A stretch of 64,000 nucleotides of DNA from Mucilaginibacter sp. cycad4 (GCF_034263275.1 NZ_CP139559.1:4960001-5024000); one strand, 5' to 3'. Positions 55,463-63,834 are shown, counted from the stretch's first letter. Numbers and translations: made by a program. The notes: generated by a model not told the origin, from the letters alone.

Positions 55463-56563
55463 ATGGTAATCAAGATACCCCCAGCTCCAAAAAAGACAAA
55501 ACATTTTACCTATTTTATTGGAATAGATATTTCTAAGAACAAGCTTGACTACGCAGTATATCTGGAAAAGAAGTTTATATCCCATACGGTGACTGCAAAC
55601 GAAAAAGCGGCAATTCTAGAATTCGTCGGCCGCCTTAAAGAGGCCCCGTCATTTAAAATGTCTAAAGCGGTCTTTTGCATGGAAAACACGGGCATTTATG
55701 GGAATCATTTGTTAAATACCCTCGCAAAGCTAAAAGCAAACATTATCCAGGAGCATCCTTTAAGAATTAAGAGATCCATGGGAGTATCTCACGGGAAAGA
55801 CGATAAACTGGATGCCATGCGGATCGCTGATTACGCCTGGAAAAACAGGACAGAGTTAAAACTATGGACTCCGAAAAGACCAATTATCATTGAGCTTGCT
55901 GATCTAATGGCATCCAGAAACCGGCTATCCACGATCTCTCAAATGCTGAAAACCCCGCAAAAGGAGAAAATGGCTTTTATCAGCAAGACGGCGCACAAGA
56001 AACTTGCAAATATTTGCAAAGACAGTATAGCGGCTATCACAAAGGATTTTTTAGCTATCGAAGAGCAGATGAAATTACTGATCAGCCTGGATCCCTATTT
56101 ACAAAGGTTATTGGAAGTCATCACATCAGTTCCTTTTATCGGATTCATCACAGCCGTTAACATCATCATTTGTACCAATGAATATAAGGATATTACTTCT
56201 CCAAAAAAGTTTGCCTGCTATGCAGGCATAGCGCCATTTCCTAACGAATCAGGTATGATGACCAGACGTAAACGGGTATCTCCGATGGCTAATAAAAAAA
56301 TGAAATCATTATTGCATCTCTGCGCGGTGGGCGCCGGCACCCGCAACGAAGAACTTAAAATTTACTACAGCCGAAAAGTTGCAGAGGGAAAACATAAAAG
56401 ATCAATTATCAATGCAATACGATACAAACTGGTATTAAGGGTATTCGCATGCCTGAAACAGGACCGGCTTTTCACTAAAGATTATCAGCACCCTGAAGCA
56501 ACAGTGAAAAAGGAGGACGTTCTTCCGCACGAAGCTTTCCGAATCGACAGCCAAGCTGGTTAA
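55463..56563 (+). CDS. IS110-family transposase (DEDD recombinase)
   Basis: A 366-aa protein, within the family range. The N-terminal RuvC-like DEDD domain has FIGIDISKNKLDYAV (first Asp, residue 22), FCMENTGIYG and SHGKDDKLDAMRIADYAW. The C-terminal Transposase_20 domain has ITSVPFIGFITAVNII and YAGIAPFPNESG, where Ser263 is the likely nucleophile of strand exchange. No frameshift, so it may be active. The stop lies in the first bases of a tandem repeat unit. Confidence 0.92.
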   Translation: MVIKIPPAPKKTKHFTYFIGIDISKNKLDYAVYLEKKFISHTVTANEKAAILEFVGRLKEAPSFKMSKAVFCMENTGIYGNHLLNTLAKLKANIIQEHPLRIKRSMGVSHGKDDKLDAMRIADYAWKNRTELKLWTPKRPIIIELADLMASRNRLSTISQMLKTPQKEKMAFISKTAHKKLANICKDSIAAITKDFLAIEEQMKLLISLDPYLQRLLEVITSVPFIGFITAVNIIICTNEYKDITSPKKFACYAGIAPFPNESGMMTRRKRVSPMANKKMKSLLHLCAVGAGTRNEELKIYYSRKVAEGKHKRSIINAIRYKLVLRVFACLKQDRLFTKDYQHPEATVKKEDVLPHEAFRIDSQAG

Positions 56564-56979
56564 ATGGTATCATAAAAGGAATAAATATAATTTTGGTAAA
56601 GGGGTGCACTATGCTTTATCCGGAATTTTATCCCCAGGCTATCAGCGCGAGGCACCGGTATATTTAAAGAATCTCAGCGAAGGGGCGAATTATTTTCTCT
56701 CACAAGTTAGGACTTATCACCAGAATAAATCCTCTTCGCTTTTTTCTTTCCGGGCATCGATAGTTAGCGGGTTAAATGGTACTATAATAGAAAATAATTA
56801 TGATATAATAACTGCAATATCCTTTATCCGGCGTTTCATCCCAAACAATGACGCAAAACGCCTGCATATTTAAAGATTCACAAGCGAAGGGGCGAATTAT
56901 TTCTTGGCACAAGTTAGGACTTATCACCAGAATAAATCCTCTTCGCTTTTTTGGTCCAACGCCATCGACATCAGAAGCG
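56559..56979 (+). repeat. Two diverged tandem units of about 211 bases with a 45-base identical core
   Basis: Both units open with GGTTAAATGGTA (56559 and 56770) and share CTTTATCCGG, TATTTAAAGA and AGCGAAGGGGCGAATTATTT. They then share 45 identical bases starting CACAAGTTAGGACTTATCAC and ending CTTCGCTTTTTT (56701-56745 and 56908-56952). Within each, AGCGAAG pairs with CTTCGCT and a T-run follows, like a structured RNA with a terminator. The first unit follows the intact transposase, so the units may be right ends of IS110 copies. Confidence 0.65.
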
Positions 56980-57046
56980 TTGCGGACATCGGTCTGATAG
57001 CGAATATAAAACATTAGCGTATACCCCTGTATCAGGTCGTTCCACC

Positions 57047-57242
57047 CGATCCGGAACTAAAAGGGTATTTTAATGGAAACGAAGCAGTGGAGAAGCATAA
57101 GCATAGATTACCGACACGATGCGATCAAGCTTGTTTTAAAGTTATCTGAGTCTCCGAAGCAAGACCGGCTTTTAAAGATTATTAACACGATGAGGTCATC
57201 GCGGAAAAAGAGGACGTATCTGCAGTTTCCGAACATCAGTAA
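57047..57242 (+). pseudogene. Relic of an IS110 transposase C-terminus
   Basis: DPELKGYFNGNEAVEKHKH matches EELKIYYSRKVAEGKHK of the intact transposase nearby. IKLVLKLSESPKQDRLLK, in another frame, matches YKLVLRVFACLKQDRLFTK. The first frame then resumes with FKDY, a stop, and AEKEDV, matching TKDY...KKEDV. So this is a second, older copy with at least two frameshifts and internal stops. The open frame from 57073 is only a part of it and is not a gene. Confidence 0.75.
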
Positions 57243-57284
57243 CCTACCGGACCAAAGAATGTAAAAAGATAGATGATAACAGTA

Positions 57285-57360
57285 TTAAACATAGCAGGTG
57301 AACTATCCTTTATTCGAAGCTTTGACTTAAGCCATGACTCGAGTGACCTGTTATGTTTAA
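57285..57360. repeat. Imperfect inverted repeat with 46-base spacer
   Basis: TTAAACATAGCAGGT (57285-57299) and ACCTGTTATGTTTAA (57346-57360) pair over 15 bases with one mismatch. It may be the ends of a very small element or a long-range stem. No gene lies inside. Confidence 0.5.
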
Positions 57361-57885
57361 ACTACAACCGTACAGCAAAGAGCGCATATTATTTGTTGAC
57401 ATGAGTAATCACAAACCTACCTTATTAAACAACAGACAAAAAACAGCAGAACTTTACAGGGAAACATCAAGTCGCATTTAGTATATGACAACTATTTTAT
57501 TACCAAAAACTACGAAAAGAATGTTTTTAATTTGCGTCCACTACGCTTAACACACTGGAAATAGTTTTTAACGCTAATGCGATATGTTGTTTTACTTATC
57601 GCGTTCAGCTTCAACTTCTTGTTGGGTATTAATTGTAATAGGAGCAGAAAAAAGGAGACCCAGGTCAGGATTATGAGCGGGGGCAACGGATGCCCCGCTA
57701 AAGGACGATCAGGCCATGCGGCTTGGGCAGGCACCTTCAATCCCACCACGCGCTCCCCGGGCTCCATTACGCCTCGAATCCCACCCTGCGCGTGCAGGAG
57801 TGTATTCGTTTCTCATACGCACCTGCCTTTCCCGCGGCCCTTATTGGCTGATCACAGCACCGCGGTCACAAATTAGCTACGCATA
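57361..57885. other. Non-coding stretch with a GC-rich patch
   Basis: About 525 bases. AT-rich until 57650, then GC-rich to 57850. A 99-codon frame at 57577-57876 begins with a signal-like MRYVVLLIAFSFNFLLG but continues in Pro/Ser/Arg-rich sequence without domain character, so it is not called. Confidence 0.4.
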
Positions 57886-57940
57886 AAAACTGTCAAGTAT
57901 TTATAAACCGGCTATCGCCGGCCCTTGACAGTTTTCATTC
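57886..57940. terminator. Large two-part hairpin terminator
   Basis: AAAACTGTCAAG and CTTGACAGTTTT make a perfect 12-bp outer stem; CCGGC/GCCGG makes an inner hairpin with a 4-base loop. The A and T ends allow use from both sides. It lies just downstream of the XRE gene on the minus strand. Confidence 0.75.
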
Positions 57941-58013
57941 TAAAAGCTCCTGTTTTTTTAAGTGGTGAAAGACTTAATATGCGGCAAAGTAGGAAAGTAG
58001 TGTGAGGCAGTCG

Positions 58014-58415
58014 CTATTTTTCTAATAAGCGTTCATATAGCCTCTTCATTTCACTATGAAGCTGTTTTATTTCTACCAACGATTCCAGCCATTTTTCCAT
58101 CGGGTTGAAAGTACATTTATAATATTGGCTATAAGCAACAGCTTCGTCATTGAATGTATTAGCTATGATGTTTACCGCTTTGCTATCATCTAAGTTTTTG
58201 ATGGCTTCAACCGGTACTTTCAGAATCTCAGCTATTTGATTCAAAAGACCATCTTCAATGACTTCTTTTTGTTCAAGCAATGATACCCTTTTCTGACTCC
58301 ATTCTTCTCCAAGTGCGATAGCCAACGCATCTTGCTTTAATCCAAGCATTTCGCGAAATCGTTTAATATTGCGACCCTGATGGATGTTTTTCGGCATGTC
58401 AGTTGTAGTATTCAT
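58014..58415 (-). CDS. XRE-family helix-turn-helix regulator
   Basis: A 133-aa protein. NIKRFREMLGLKQDALAIALG with RVSLLEQKEVI forms the XRE/Cro HTH (about residues 16-70), and a helical C-terminal part (MEKWLESLVEIKQLHSEMKRLYERL) may form a dimerising coiled coil. It lies between the tail-like genes and the IS remnants, on the same strand as the tail operon. A palindrome 130 bases upstream is a likely operator. Could belong to the prophage or be a stand-alone regulator. Confidence 0.85.
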   Translation of the reverse strand: MNTTTDMPKNIHQGRNIKRFREMLGLKQDALAIALGEEWSQKRVSLLEQKEVIEDGLLNQIAEILKVPVEAIKNLDDSKAVNIIANTFNDEAVAYSQYYKCTFNPMEKWLESLVEIKQLHSEMKRLYERLLEK

Positions 58416-58437
58416 AAATCAGTATGTAGAGTTCGTT

Positions 58438-58445
58438 CAAAATTA
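58438..58445 (-). promoter_or_regulatory. Possible -7 box (TAATTTTG) for the XRE gene
   Basis: Read on the minus strand, TAATTTTG matches TAnnTTTG, 22 bases before the start codon. No good -33 element was found at the usual distance. Confidence 0.35.
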
Positions 58446-58544
58446 AACAAAATAATACAAGCAGTGCTTTACCCAATTTAGAAATAATATCCGGTAATGT
58501 ATATATAGAACAATCACAAGTATATGAACGGAAAGCCGAAAACC

Positions 58545-58577
58545 CAAACTTGATATCGCAAATTGCGATATCAAGTT
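58545..58577. promoter_or_regulatory. Perfect 33-base palindrome (TATCGCAA-A-TTGCGATA core)
   Basis: AAACTTGATATCGCAA and its exact complement flank one central base. Sixteen pairs with almost no loop fit a dimeric-repressor operator better than a terminator, though T-rich sequence follows on the plus strand. It lies 130 bases upstream of the XRE gene, the natural binding partner. Confidence 0.6.
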
Positions 58578-58858
58578 TTATTCTTAAAGATAGCCAGTGC
58601 TATTGCCTGGAAAATTTAAACCTATTTATTAAGAACACCCCACGCGTACTTTAGGCCTAAAAAAATATGGATTGATCAGCACATTTTGCTAACGCCCGCG
58701 ATAAACGGCTGTGCCTGTCGCCTCTAATTCCATTCGTCTACGAAAACCCAAAAAATACATGAACCGGATATCTTTTCAGCAAAAGGAATATGGCAGGCAG
58801 GCGCGTTCCCGGAACCAGGCGCATAAATGACAACCATTTTCACGTATGTCCCATTAAC
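58578..58858. other. Non-coding stretch after the tail operon
   Basis: About 280 bases at the 3' side of the minus-strand tail-like operon. No gene seen. A short imperfect hairpin around GTTCCCGGAAC (near 58805) is the only structure and has no clear T-tract. Confidence 0.4.
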
Positions 58859-59731
58859 TTAGATCCTCATTAACCGCTGAACCATAAACGGCCATCCTCC
58901 TGCTGTCCAGTATCGTTCCGACAGCGGATCCGGATTCATGACAACCATATAATCAGATGGGATCTCCAACGGATTGGTAGACCTGATAAATTCCAAGGTA
59001 TCGCCGTCGTAAAAAGTCAGCACATCTCCTGTGGTATACAGCTCACGCCGGGCCGGATCCGGGTTCCTCCCGATATCGATAGCTGAATTACGCAATTCAA
59101 TGGTGCTGGTGCTGAGATCAGACAGGTTTACGACCCCGAGTGTAGTGCTATTTTTGAGTATATAAAGCCTGTCCGGATTAAATGGGTCCAGTCTGATCAT
59201 GCTGATATTTGTACATACGCTGTCGGAAAGGATTTCAACAGTATTTTGCGATGGGACATCGATGATCTGTAAGTTTTTATTCTGGTTGATCAATATCCAG
59301 CGGCTCCTTACAGCGTCGACCTCCATGCCATAACCAGCAGATGGAACGGGAATCAACGGTCCAAACACGAGTTCGGGATAAGACAACGGATAGACCCCAT
59401 TTGCCCCCCTTGAATAGCACAGGATCCGGTTATTACCAATCCCGTCCCATTTCAGGTCTGAGGCATCGGAACCATTCGGTACAGTTATTTCTCCCGAAAA
59501 CGAGTCCAATAGGGTGTTAAAAATTACAATCCTGCCAAACGGGTATGTATGCATTAACAAGCGATTATTCGCCTGTACATCATTAAAGATAGACGTGGGC
59601 CCTATAAATGGCGCCGACAACCCCGCAAATGACGGAATGGTACCGACATAGCAGGTAGAGGTCCTTGCTCCCATAGCCCCGGACAGGCCGGTTCTGATTC
59701 TGGCCCCGTTAATTTGAATCTCTTTCAACAT
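58859..59731 (-). CDS. Beta-propeller protein of the tail-like operon, paralogue 1
   Basis: A 290-aa all-beta protein with repeating blades such as NRLLMHTYPFGRIVIFNTLLDS, NNRILCYSRGANGVYPL and RWILINQNKNLQIIDV, of the YVTN/NHL kind. It is a paralogue of the next gene upstream: both have a YP(F/T)G(R/K)I(V/I)(I/V)(F/Y)N block and end RY(W/F)(T/I)AGG. No signal peptide, as expected for particle-borne proteins. It is last in the operon, one base after its paralogue. It may be a receptor-binding or decoration protein; this is inferred. Confidence 0.7.
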   Translation of the reverse strand: MLKEIQINGARIRTGLSGAMGARTSTCYVGTIPSFAGLSAPFIGPTSIFNDVQANNRLLMHTYPFGRIVIFNTLLDSFSGEITVPNGSDASDLKWDGIGNNRILCYSRGANGVYPLSYPELVFGPLIPVPSAGYGMEVDAVRSRWILINQNKNLQIIDVPSQNTVEILSDSVCTNISMIRLDPFNPDRLYILKNSTTLGVVNLSDLSTSTIELRNSAIDIGRNPDPARRELYTTGDVLTFYDGDTLEFIRSTNPLEIPSDYMVVMNPDPLSERYWTAGGWPFMVQRLMRI

Positions 59732-59732
59732 A

Positions 59733-60584
59733 TTAAATCTTTATTTTGGTGAGTGCCTTCGGCAGGTATCCTCCAGCGATAAAATAACGTACCCGGTCCG
59801 GTGAATTATCAAAGGCGATAAAAGTGTCCTGCGCTCCCAGGTTATTGCTTAAAAGCGCCCATGTATTGGCATCGAAGGCACTTAATCCCCCGCCGTCACT
59901 ATAACCGGACGCATAGATCCTGTTGGATTCCGGCGACGGATCGAAAGCAATATCATAAATACCATAAGGAAGATTAATCGTCCGCAGGGCCAGAGTAGCC
60001 GCATTCAACTTTATCAACGGCCCGTTCGTAGTAATAATATAGAACTCTTCCGGATTCATCGGATCGGCCTTTATCTTCCGCACTACGGTAGTAAGGCTGC
60101 TGTAGAACCTGTATTTCATATTAAAGTCGGGTAGTCCCAGGATACATAAAGCGCCGGTAAAATCAGCTGTTATTACCTGGTTTCTGTCCCTGTCAAGCTC
60201 GAACGATCGGCTTCCGCCGCCTGGTATCAGTTCCCCGATCCCCAGCGTATCCCGGTCTATAGGATAAAAGCCGCTGAATGTGGAAAACATCAGGTAGCGG
60301 TTGCTTGCCTCGTCCAGCCTGATATCGGTAAAGCCCCGGCCATTGAGATCAATGACCGTGTCGATTTCCAGTGTATCTGCATTATAGACAATTATTTTTC
60401 CTGTCGGATAGGTCCCTACAAAAAGGCGTCTCCTTTCCCTGTCCAAAAGCATTCCCGTAGTATATATCGGGACGCCGCCAGGCACCGGTAACGTTACGAT
60501 ATCCCAGTTCATCCTGTCCCTGAGGTGCAGGGCTGACCCGTTGCTCAAAAAAACAGCGGAATCATTTTTTAATAAATGGCTCAT
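59733..60584 (-). CDS. Beta-propeller protein of the tail-like operon, paralogue 2
   Basis: A 283-aa protein with blades such as RRRLFVGTYPTGKIIVYNADTLEIDTV, SFELDRDRNQVITADF and IYDIAFDPSPESNRIYASGY. The spacing of the blades (about 45 residues) fits a six- or seven-bladed propeller. It starts one base after the stop of the fibre gene, so it is made with it. No enzyme motif and no signal peptide. Confidence 0.72.
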   Translation of the reverse strand: MSHLLKNDSAVFLSNGSALHLRDRMNWDIVTLPVPGGVPIYTTGMLLDRERRRLFVGTYPTGKIIVYNADTLEIDTVIDLNGRGFTDIRLDEASNRYLMFSTFSGFYPIDRDTLGIGELIPGGGSRSFELDRDRNQVITADFTGALCILGLPDFNMKYRFYSSLTTVVRKIKADPMNPEEFYIITTNGPLIKLNAATLALRTINLPYGIYDIAFDPSPESNRIYASGYSDGGGLSAFDANTWALLSNNLGAQDTFIAFDNSPDRVRYFIAGGYLPKALTKIKI

Positions 60585-60585
60585 A

Positions 60586-62424
60586 TCAGGCGATGCTTAT
60601 GGGATATTTGATCCAGTTCGATGCGTCTATTTTTTCATAGACATAATTAATGCCGCGCACATGCTGAAATATCGTCGCCGAAGGATAAGCTGAATTGAGC
60701 TGAACCGATGTCAGGGCACCGGCACCATCGTCGACCCCGGTCGCCAGATAATAATCCTGAACAGTCGCCGCCACCTGCGCAGTCCTGCGCCACTGGTTGA
60801 TCCCCACGCAATAATAAACATACTGGCCGTCTGCACTTTGCTGCCCCGGTTTACCGGGCACACTGGCAATGCCCGAGGAAAAATCGGCTGAGGTAAGCGG
60901 CCCGCTGGCAACCATGATCTCCACAAGATCATAATGCGCTTCAGGTCCCTGATTGGTAACCGACACCACTTTTTCGCCGGTAGGGACTACAGGAACAGCG
61001 TAACCGATCTGCCCGGTTGCGGATTTTTTAAGGACGCTTTCCGAAACCTTGATATGCCCTTCCCTGCTGGGATGTATTCCGTCATTGGAATCTGCGGGAT
61101 TATTCGGATCGTACAGCTCGTTGAAATCAACAACTGTAACCGGGTAACCCGGAAACTGCAACACGGTTTCTTTGATCGCCGCCGTCATAGCCGCGGTGTT
61201 GGCACGGCTTCTGTTGGCAGGGTCTGCCTGGTATTGCGCATCTGAGACTTCCGGGCAGGTCAGTACGAACACAGGCGGATAAACACTGGCAGCACCCAGC
61301 CAGCCGATATAATCAATGATTGTTTTAGCATTGCTGGTGGTCGTTATTTCCAGTGCTGCCACATCATTTACGTAAAAATCCGTGATCAGGACCACCTGCG
61401 GTGTCAGCGAATTATCGGCAAAGGTGTTATCAGTTATCCCGTTCGTCTTACCAACCGGGTCATAGGTATAAATGACATTGCCCCGGTAGGAAACCGTGAA
61501 ACCGCCGAGTTCCCCGGAATTGGCACAACCGTAAGTCCCGATGACCATCGTGCAACGGCCGGGGCGCTGCGAGATCACTATTGAACTTCCACTGACACTG
61601 GAAGAAATAGCGGACGCGTTCGTAAAAGACGCGAGTGTAGCGGCCTTACTTCCCCTTCCGCTCATGTTTTCATCTATCCAGACGCCTGTTTTCGAGCCCG
61701 CATTGAAATTATTTGCGGGATACACTTCTTCCATAAAAGCGCTTGCCAGCAAAGAACCCAGTGTGCCCCGCACTTTATTGGTACTTTTCTCCAAATCGCC
61801 ACCTTTAAAATCGTTAAAGCCGACCTCAACCAGGAAACCGGTGTTACGGTTAGCCATTAAGGGCGAATTAGCGTAAAAACGCTTGAGCGTCTGAAAACTA
61901 TTGGCATTATTTTCGGCGAAATTGAAAAAATCCAAGGTATTTGTAGCTTTGCTGAAGAATAGCGAGCTATAGCTTTCATAATAAACGCCGCCGCTCAAGT
62001 ATGCAGTTATATCAGAGCCATAAGATTGGGCGAATTTGATATTATTGACAGGCATGTTCGGCCAGTATTCGGTTAAAGCGCCGACGTCTTTGATATTGCT
62101 CCAGGCGACGTCCCCCTCTCCTTCCCCTGCTTTTGTCAGTAGCTGGCCAGTTGTCCCCCCGGTGGGAATCCCATTCCCTTTTGCCGCAAGTTCGTCGATC
62201 TGTCCCTGTAATGCACTGTCAATAGCCGAACGGGTAGCCGCTTCGTTGTCCACATCGTTAATAGATGCTTTGCCTGCCAATGCAGAGGAAAGTCCGGCTA
62301 TTTTGCCGGCAGGGATTGTATCTTCATCCTTATGCCAGAACGAATCTATCCAGGACGCAAACTGACCTGCTGTAGGTTTCGCGCCTTTGGTGAAAAATGA
62401 TTTTAATGATAGCCTTGATGCCAT
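60586..62424 (-). CDS. Tail-fibre-like protein with SGNH-type hydrolase domain
   Basis: A 612-aa protein. The N-terminus (FFTKGAKPTAGQFASWIDSFWHKDEDTIP, then GIPTGGTTGQLLTKAG) is typical of Bacteroidetes phage fibres. From about residue 125 comes an SGNH-type domain: FAQSYGSDITAYLSGG in block I, LVEVGFNDFKGG in block III and DGIHPSREGH in block V (near 450). Block I reads Gly-Ser-Asp (136-138) where the family has Gly-Asp-Ser. The last ~100 residues look like a separate binding module. It likely binds and perhaps trims surface glycan of a target cell. Confidence 0.78.
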   Translation of the reverse strand: MASRLSLKSFFTKGAKPTAGQFASWIDSFWHKDEDTIPAGKIAGLSSALAGKASINDVDNEAATRSAIDSALQGQIDELAAKGNGIPTGGTTGQLLTKAGEGEGDVAWSNIKDVGALTEYWPNMPVNNIKFAQSYGSDITAYLSGGVYYESYSSLFFSKATNTLDFFNFAENNANSFQTLKRFYANSPLMANRNTGFLVEVGFNDFKGGDLEKSTNKVRGTLGSLLASAFMEEVYPANNFNAGSKTGVWIDENMSGRGSKAATLASFTNASAISSSVSGSSIVISQRPGRCTMVIGTYGCANSGELGGFTVSYRGNVIYTYDPVGKTNGITDNTFADNSLTPQVVLITDFYVNDVAALEITTTSNAKTIIDYIGWLGAASVYPPVFVLTCPEVSDAQYQADPANRSRANTAAMTAAIKETVLQFPGYPVTVVDFNELYDPNNPADSNDGIHPSREGHIKVSESVLKKSATGQIGYAVPVVPTGEKVVSVTNQGPEAHYDLVEIMVASGPLTSADFSSGIASVPGKPGQQSADGQYVYYCVGINQWRRTAQVAATVQDYYLATGVDDGAGALTSVQLNSAYPSATIFQHVRGINYVYEKIDASNWIKYPISIA

Positions 62425-62513
62425 TGTAATGTATTTTTAAATTGTAGGAAATTAGGATGGTCCAGGTAAACATTCAGCCCGGCTCCCTTTTTTAACGCCG
62501 CTCTGGTCGCCAT
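62403..62513 (-). CDS. Possible 36-residue protein in the tail-like operon
   Basis: A frame of 36 codons (MATRAALKKGAGLNVYLDHP...) fills the only gap of the operon and overlaps the start of the fibre gene by 22 bases. Most genes of this operon overlap or nearly touch, so a small gene here is plausible. No homology recognised. It could also be an untranslated spacer. Confidence 0.3.
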   Translation of the reverse strand: MATRAALKKGAGLNVYLDHPNFLQFKNTLQWHQGYH

Positions 62514-62548
62514 CGTTCTGTAATGATTCAGGGATAGTAAATTTTAAT

Positions 62549-63349
62549 TTAAAAAGTCCCTGGGATCGGTTCAATCCAGCACCCTGTCTTATAAGGGTTT
62601 AAAATATTCATCGGATCTGGAGTAGCGCTCCCTGTTGTTTTCGTTCTGCCAAATAGTTTTGCCCACAATCCCCTGCCGCTTCCGCCATCGAGATGGTTCG
62701 CTTCGACCTGGATACCGGTGGTGTCTGTCACAGAAACATACTGCTCGTGGTCGTGTTCGATCAGGTTGCCGCTCGTCATGGTCACTTTTTTTGCACCACC
62801 GGTCGTTCCTTCTGCAAAATCAGGATCGTCAGGGTTAAAATGTACGGGGAACCGTCCGCGCCAACCGGGGACCTCCCGCCAGCCAGCCGGGATATTGCTG
62901 ACTCCTCCCGTCCACCACCAGGCACCGCCACCAGTCTTAAAAGGCGCTGTCAATTTTTCGATCCGGTCGAGCCTGGCCAGCACACCTTCAGGCGTATTCC
63001 TTTTAAAATCAGCCCACGAATAGCTGCTAACCCCGTTATCGCCGAATTTAGCGGTACGGACATACTTCACGGTCCGGGAGACATTATCGTCGAAAGTCAG
63101 CGCGGTAGCTTCTTCCGTGATGATCACTTTAGCCTGTGCCACACCGCCCGTAAAAGGCAGGATCTCACCGTTAATGACCACTAAGCCGTTGCTGACCGAC
63201 CCGCCGCTGACCACGCAGCCGGACAGGATCGACAGCGGTCCCGAAAGATTTGCGGCCGAGGCCGCGGTATTGATGCAATCCTGCATAAATTGCAGGACAC
63301 CCTGGTCAAATGGAAAGCCGCCAGGTTGTGTAAAATCATATCTGTTCAT
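62549..63349 (-). CDS. Phage tail-collar-like fibre protein
   Basis: A 266-aa protein. It begins NRYDFTQPGGFPFDQGVLQFMQD, a start often seen in Bacteroidetes prophage tail genes. The C-terminal IPAGWREVPGWRGRFPVHFNPDDPDF, GGAKKVTMT and IEHDHEQYV match the collar-type fold in which His pairs in HDH bind metal along a fibre. It overlaps the preceding gene by 4 bases. Confidence 0.75.
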   Translation of the reverse strand: MNRYDFTQPGGFPFDQGVLQFMQDCINTAASAANLSGPLSILSGCVVSGGSVSNGLVVINGEILPFTGGVAQAKVIITEEATALTFDDNVSRTVKYVRTAKFGDNGVSSYSWADFKRNTPEGVLARLDRIEKLTAPFKTGGGAWWWTGGVSNIPAGWREVPGWRGRFPVHFNPDDPDFAEGTTGGAKKVTMTSGNLIEHDHEQYVSVTDTTGIQVEANHLDGGSGRGLWAKLFGRTKTTGSATPDPMNILNPYKTGCWIEPIPGTF

Positions 63350-63834
63350 ATCGTTCTGTATATTAAAAATCGTTTTCCTGCCAGTTTATAGTATTTCACC
63401 AGCGCGTTCATCTCTACCAGGTCCTGTTCTCCGAGGGGAACCGATGAGGGTATGTTGACGATAAAGTCAACGCCCGTGTCGCCGTAATCGCCGGGGTTAT
63501 GAAGTGCTATGGTACCGGTATACAAAGGTTTGTTTTCGTCAGTCCTGAAAATAAACGTCCGGTCAAAAGCGAAAGCATCAGCTAGGGAGATCCGCCGTTC
63601 AGTTGGATCAAAACGGTCATTGAGCACCGCCCGGAGACTAAATACCCTCCCGTCATGCACAAGATTATAAAGGTCTGCCGCACGACGTACCAGCAAGCGG
63701 TTATACAGCAGGACAAAGGGACTACAAAGTGCGCGCAACCAGGCAAAGGTCACTGGTTTCCGCTTGAACCCCGGTATGGATTCCATAATCAGCCTGTCAT
63801 AGCTGATATTGAAAAGCTTATCATAATCAGGCAT
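63346..63834 (-). CDS. Phage-like structural protein, function unknown
   Basis: A 162-aa protein: DRLIMESIPGFKRKPVTFAWLRALCSPFVLLYNRLLVRR, then a beta-rich half (FIFRTDENKPLYTGTIALHNPG). It lies between a putative baseplate gene and the collar-like gene, overlapping both by 4-8 bases, and so is probably part of the baseplate or tail tip. I do not recognise a named family. Confidence 0.6.
   Translation of the reverse strand: MPDYDKLFNISYDRLIMESIPGFKRKPVTFAWLRALCSPFVLLYNRLLVRRAADLYNLVHDGRVFSLRAVLNDRFDPTERRISLADAFAFDRTFIFRTDENKPLYTGTIALHNPGDYGDTGVDFIVNIPSSVPLGEQDLVEMNALVKYYKLAGKRFLIYRTI

Larger units (their letters stand above)
55190..56563 (+). mobile_element. IS110-family insertion sequence (ends not fixed)
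   Basis: The element has one transposase gene and a structured non-coding 5' region. IS110 elements have no clear terminal inverted repeats, so the true ends cannot be set from this copy alone. The left limit given is where the AT-rich flank changes to the structured stretch; the right limit is the transposase stop, though the element may run to about 56750. Confidence 0.6.

Noticed and set aside
55190-55585. Minus-strand frame of 131 codons across the IS110 leader
   Set aside because: It has no domain character and crosses the structured leader and the transposase start; the pairing explains the openness.
56559-56979. Tandem units as a CRISPR array
   Set aside because: There are only two units of about 211 bases, with no short regular repeat-spacer pattern and no cas genes in the window.
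57073-57264. Open frame of 63 codons
   Set aside because: It is one frame of the decayed IS110 transposase relic and has no start or end of its own.
57577-57876. Frame with signal-like start, possibly a lipoprotein
   Set aside because: After the hydrophobic start the sequence is a Pro/Arg/Ser-rich string without fold, lying in a decayed region; the antisense frame is equally open.
62693-63184. Plus-strand frame of 163 codons
   Set aside because: It is antisense to the collar-like gene, whose strand fits the operon and whose motifs are recognised.
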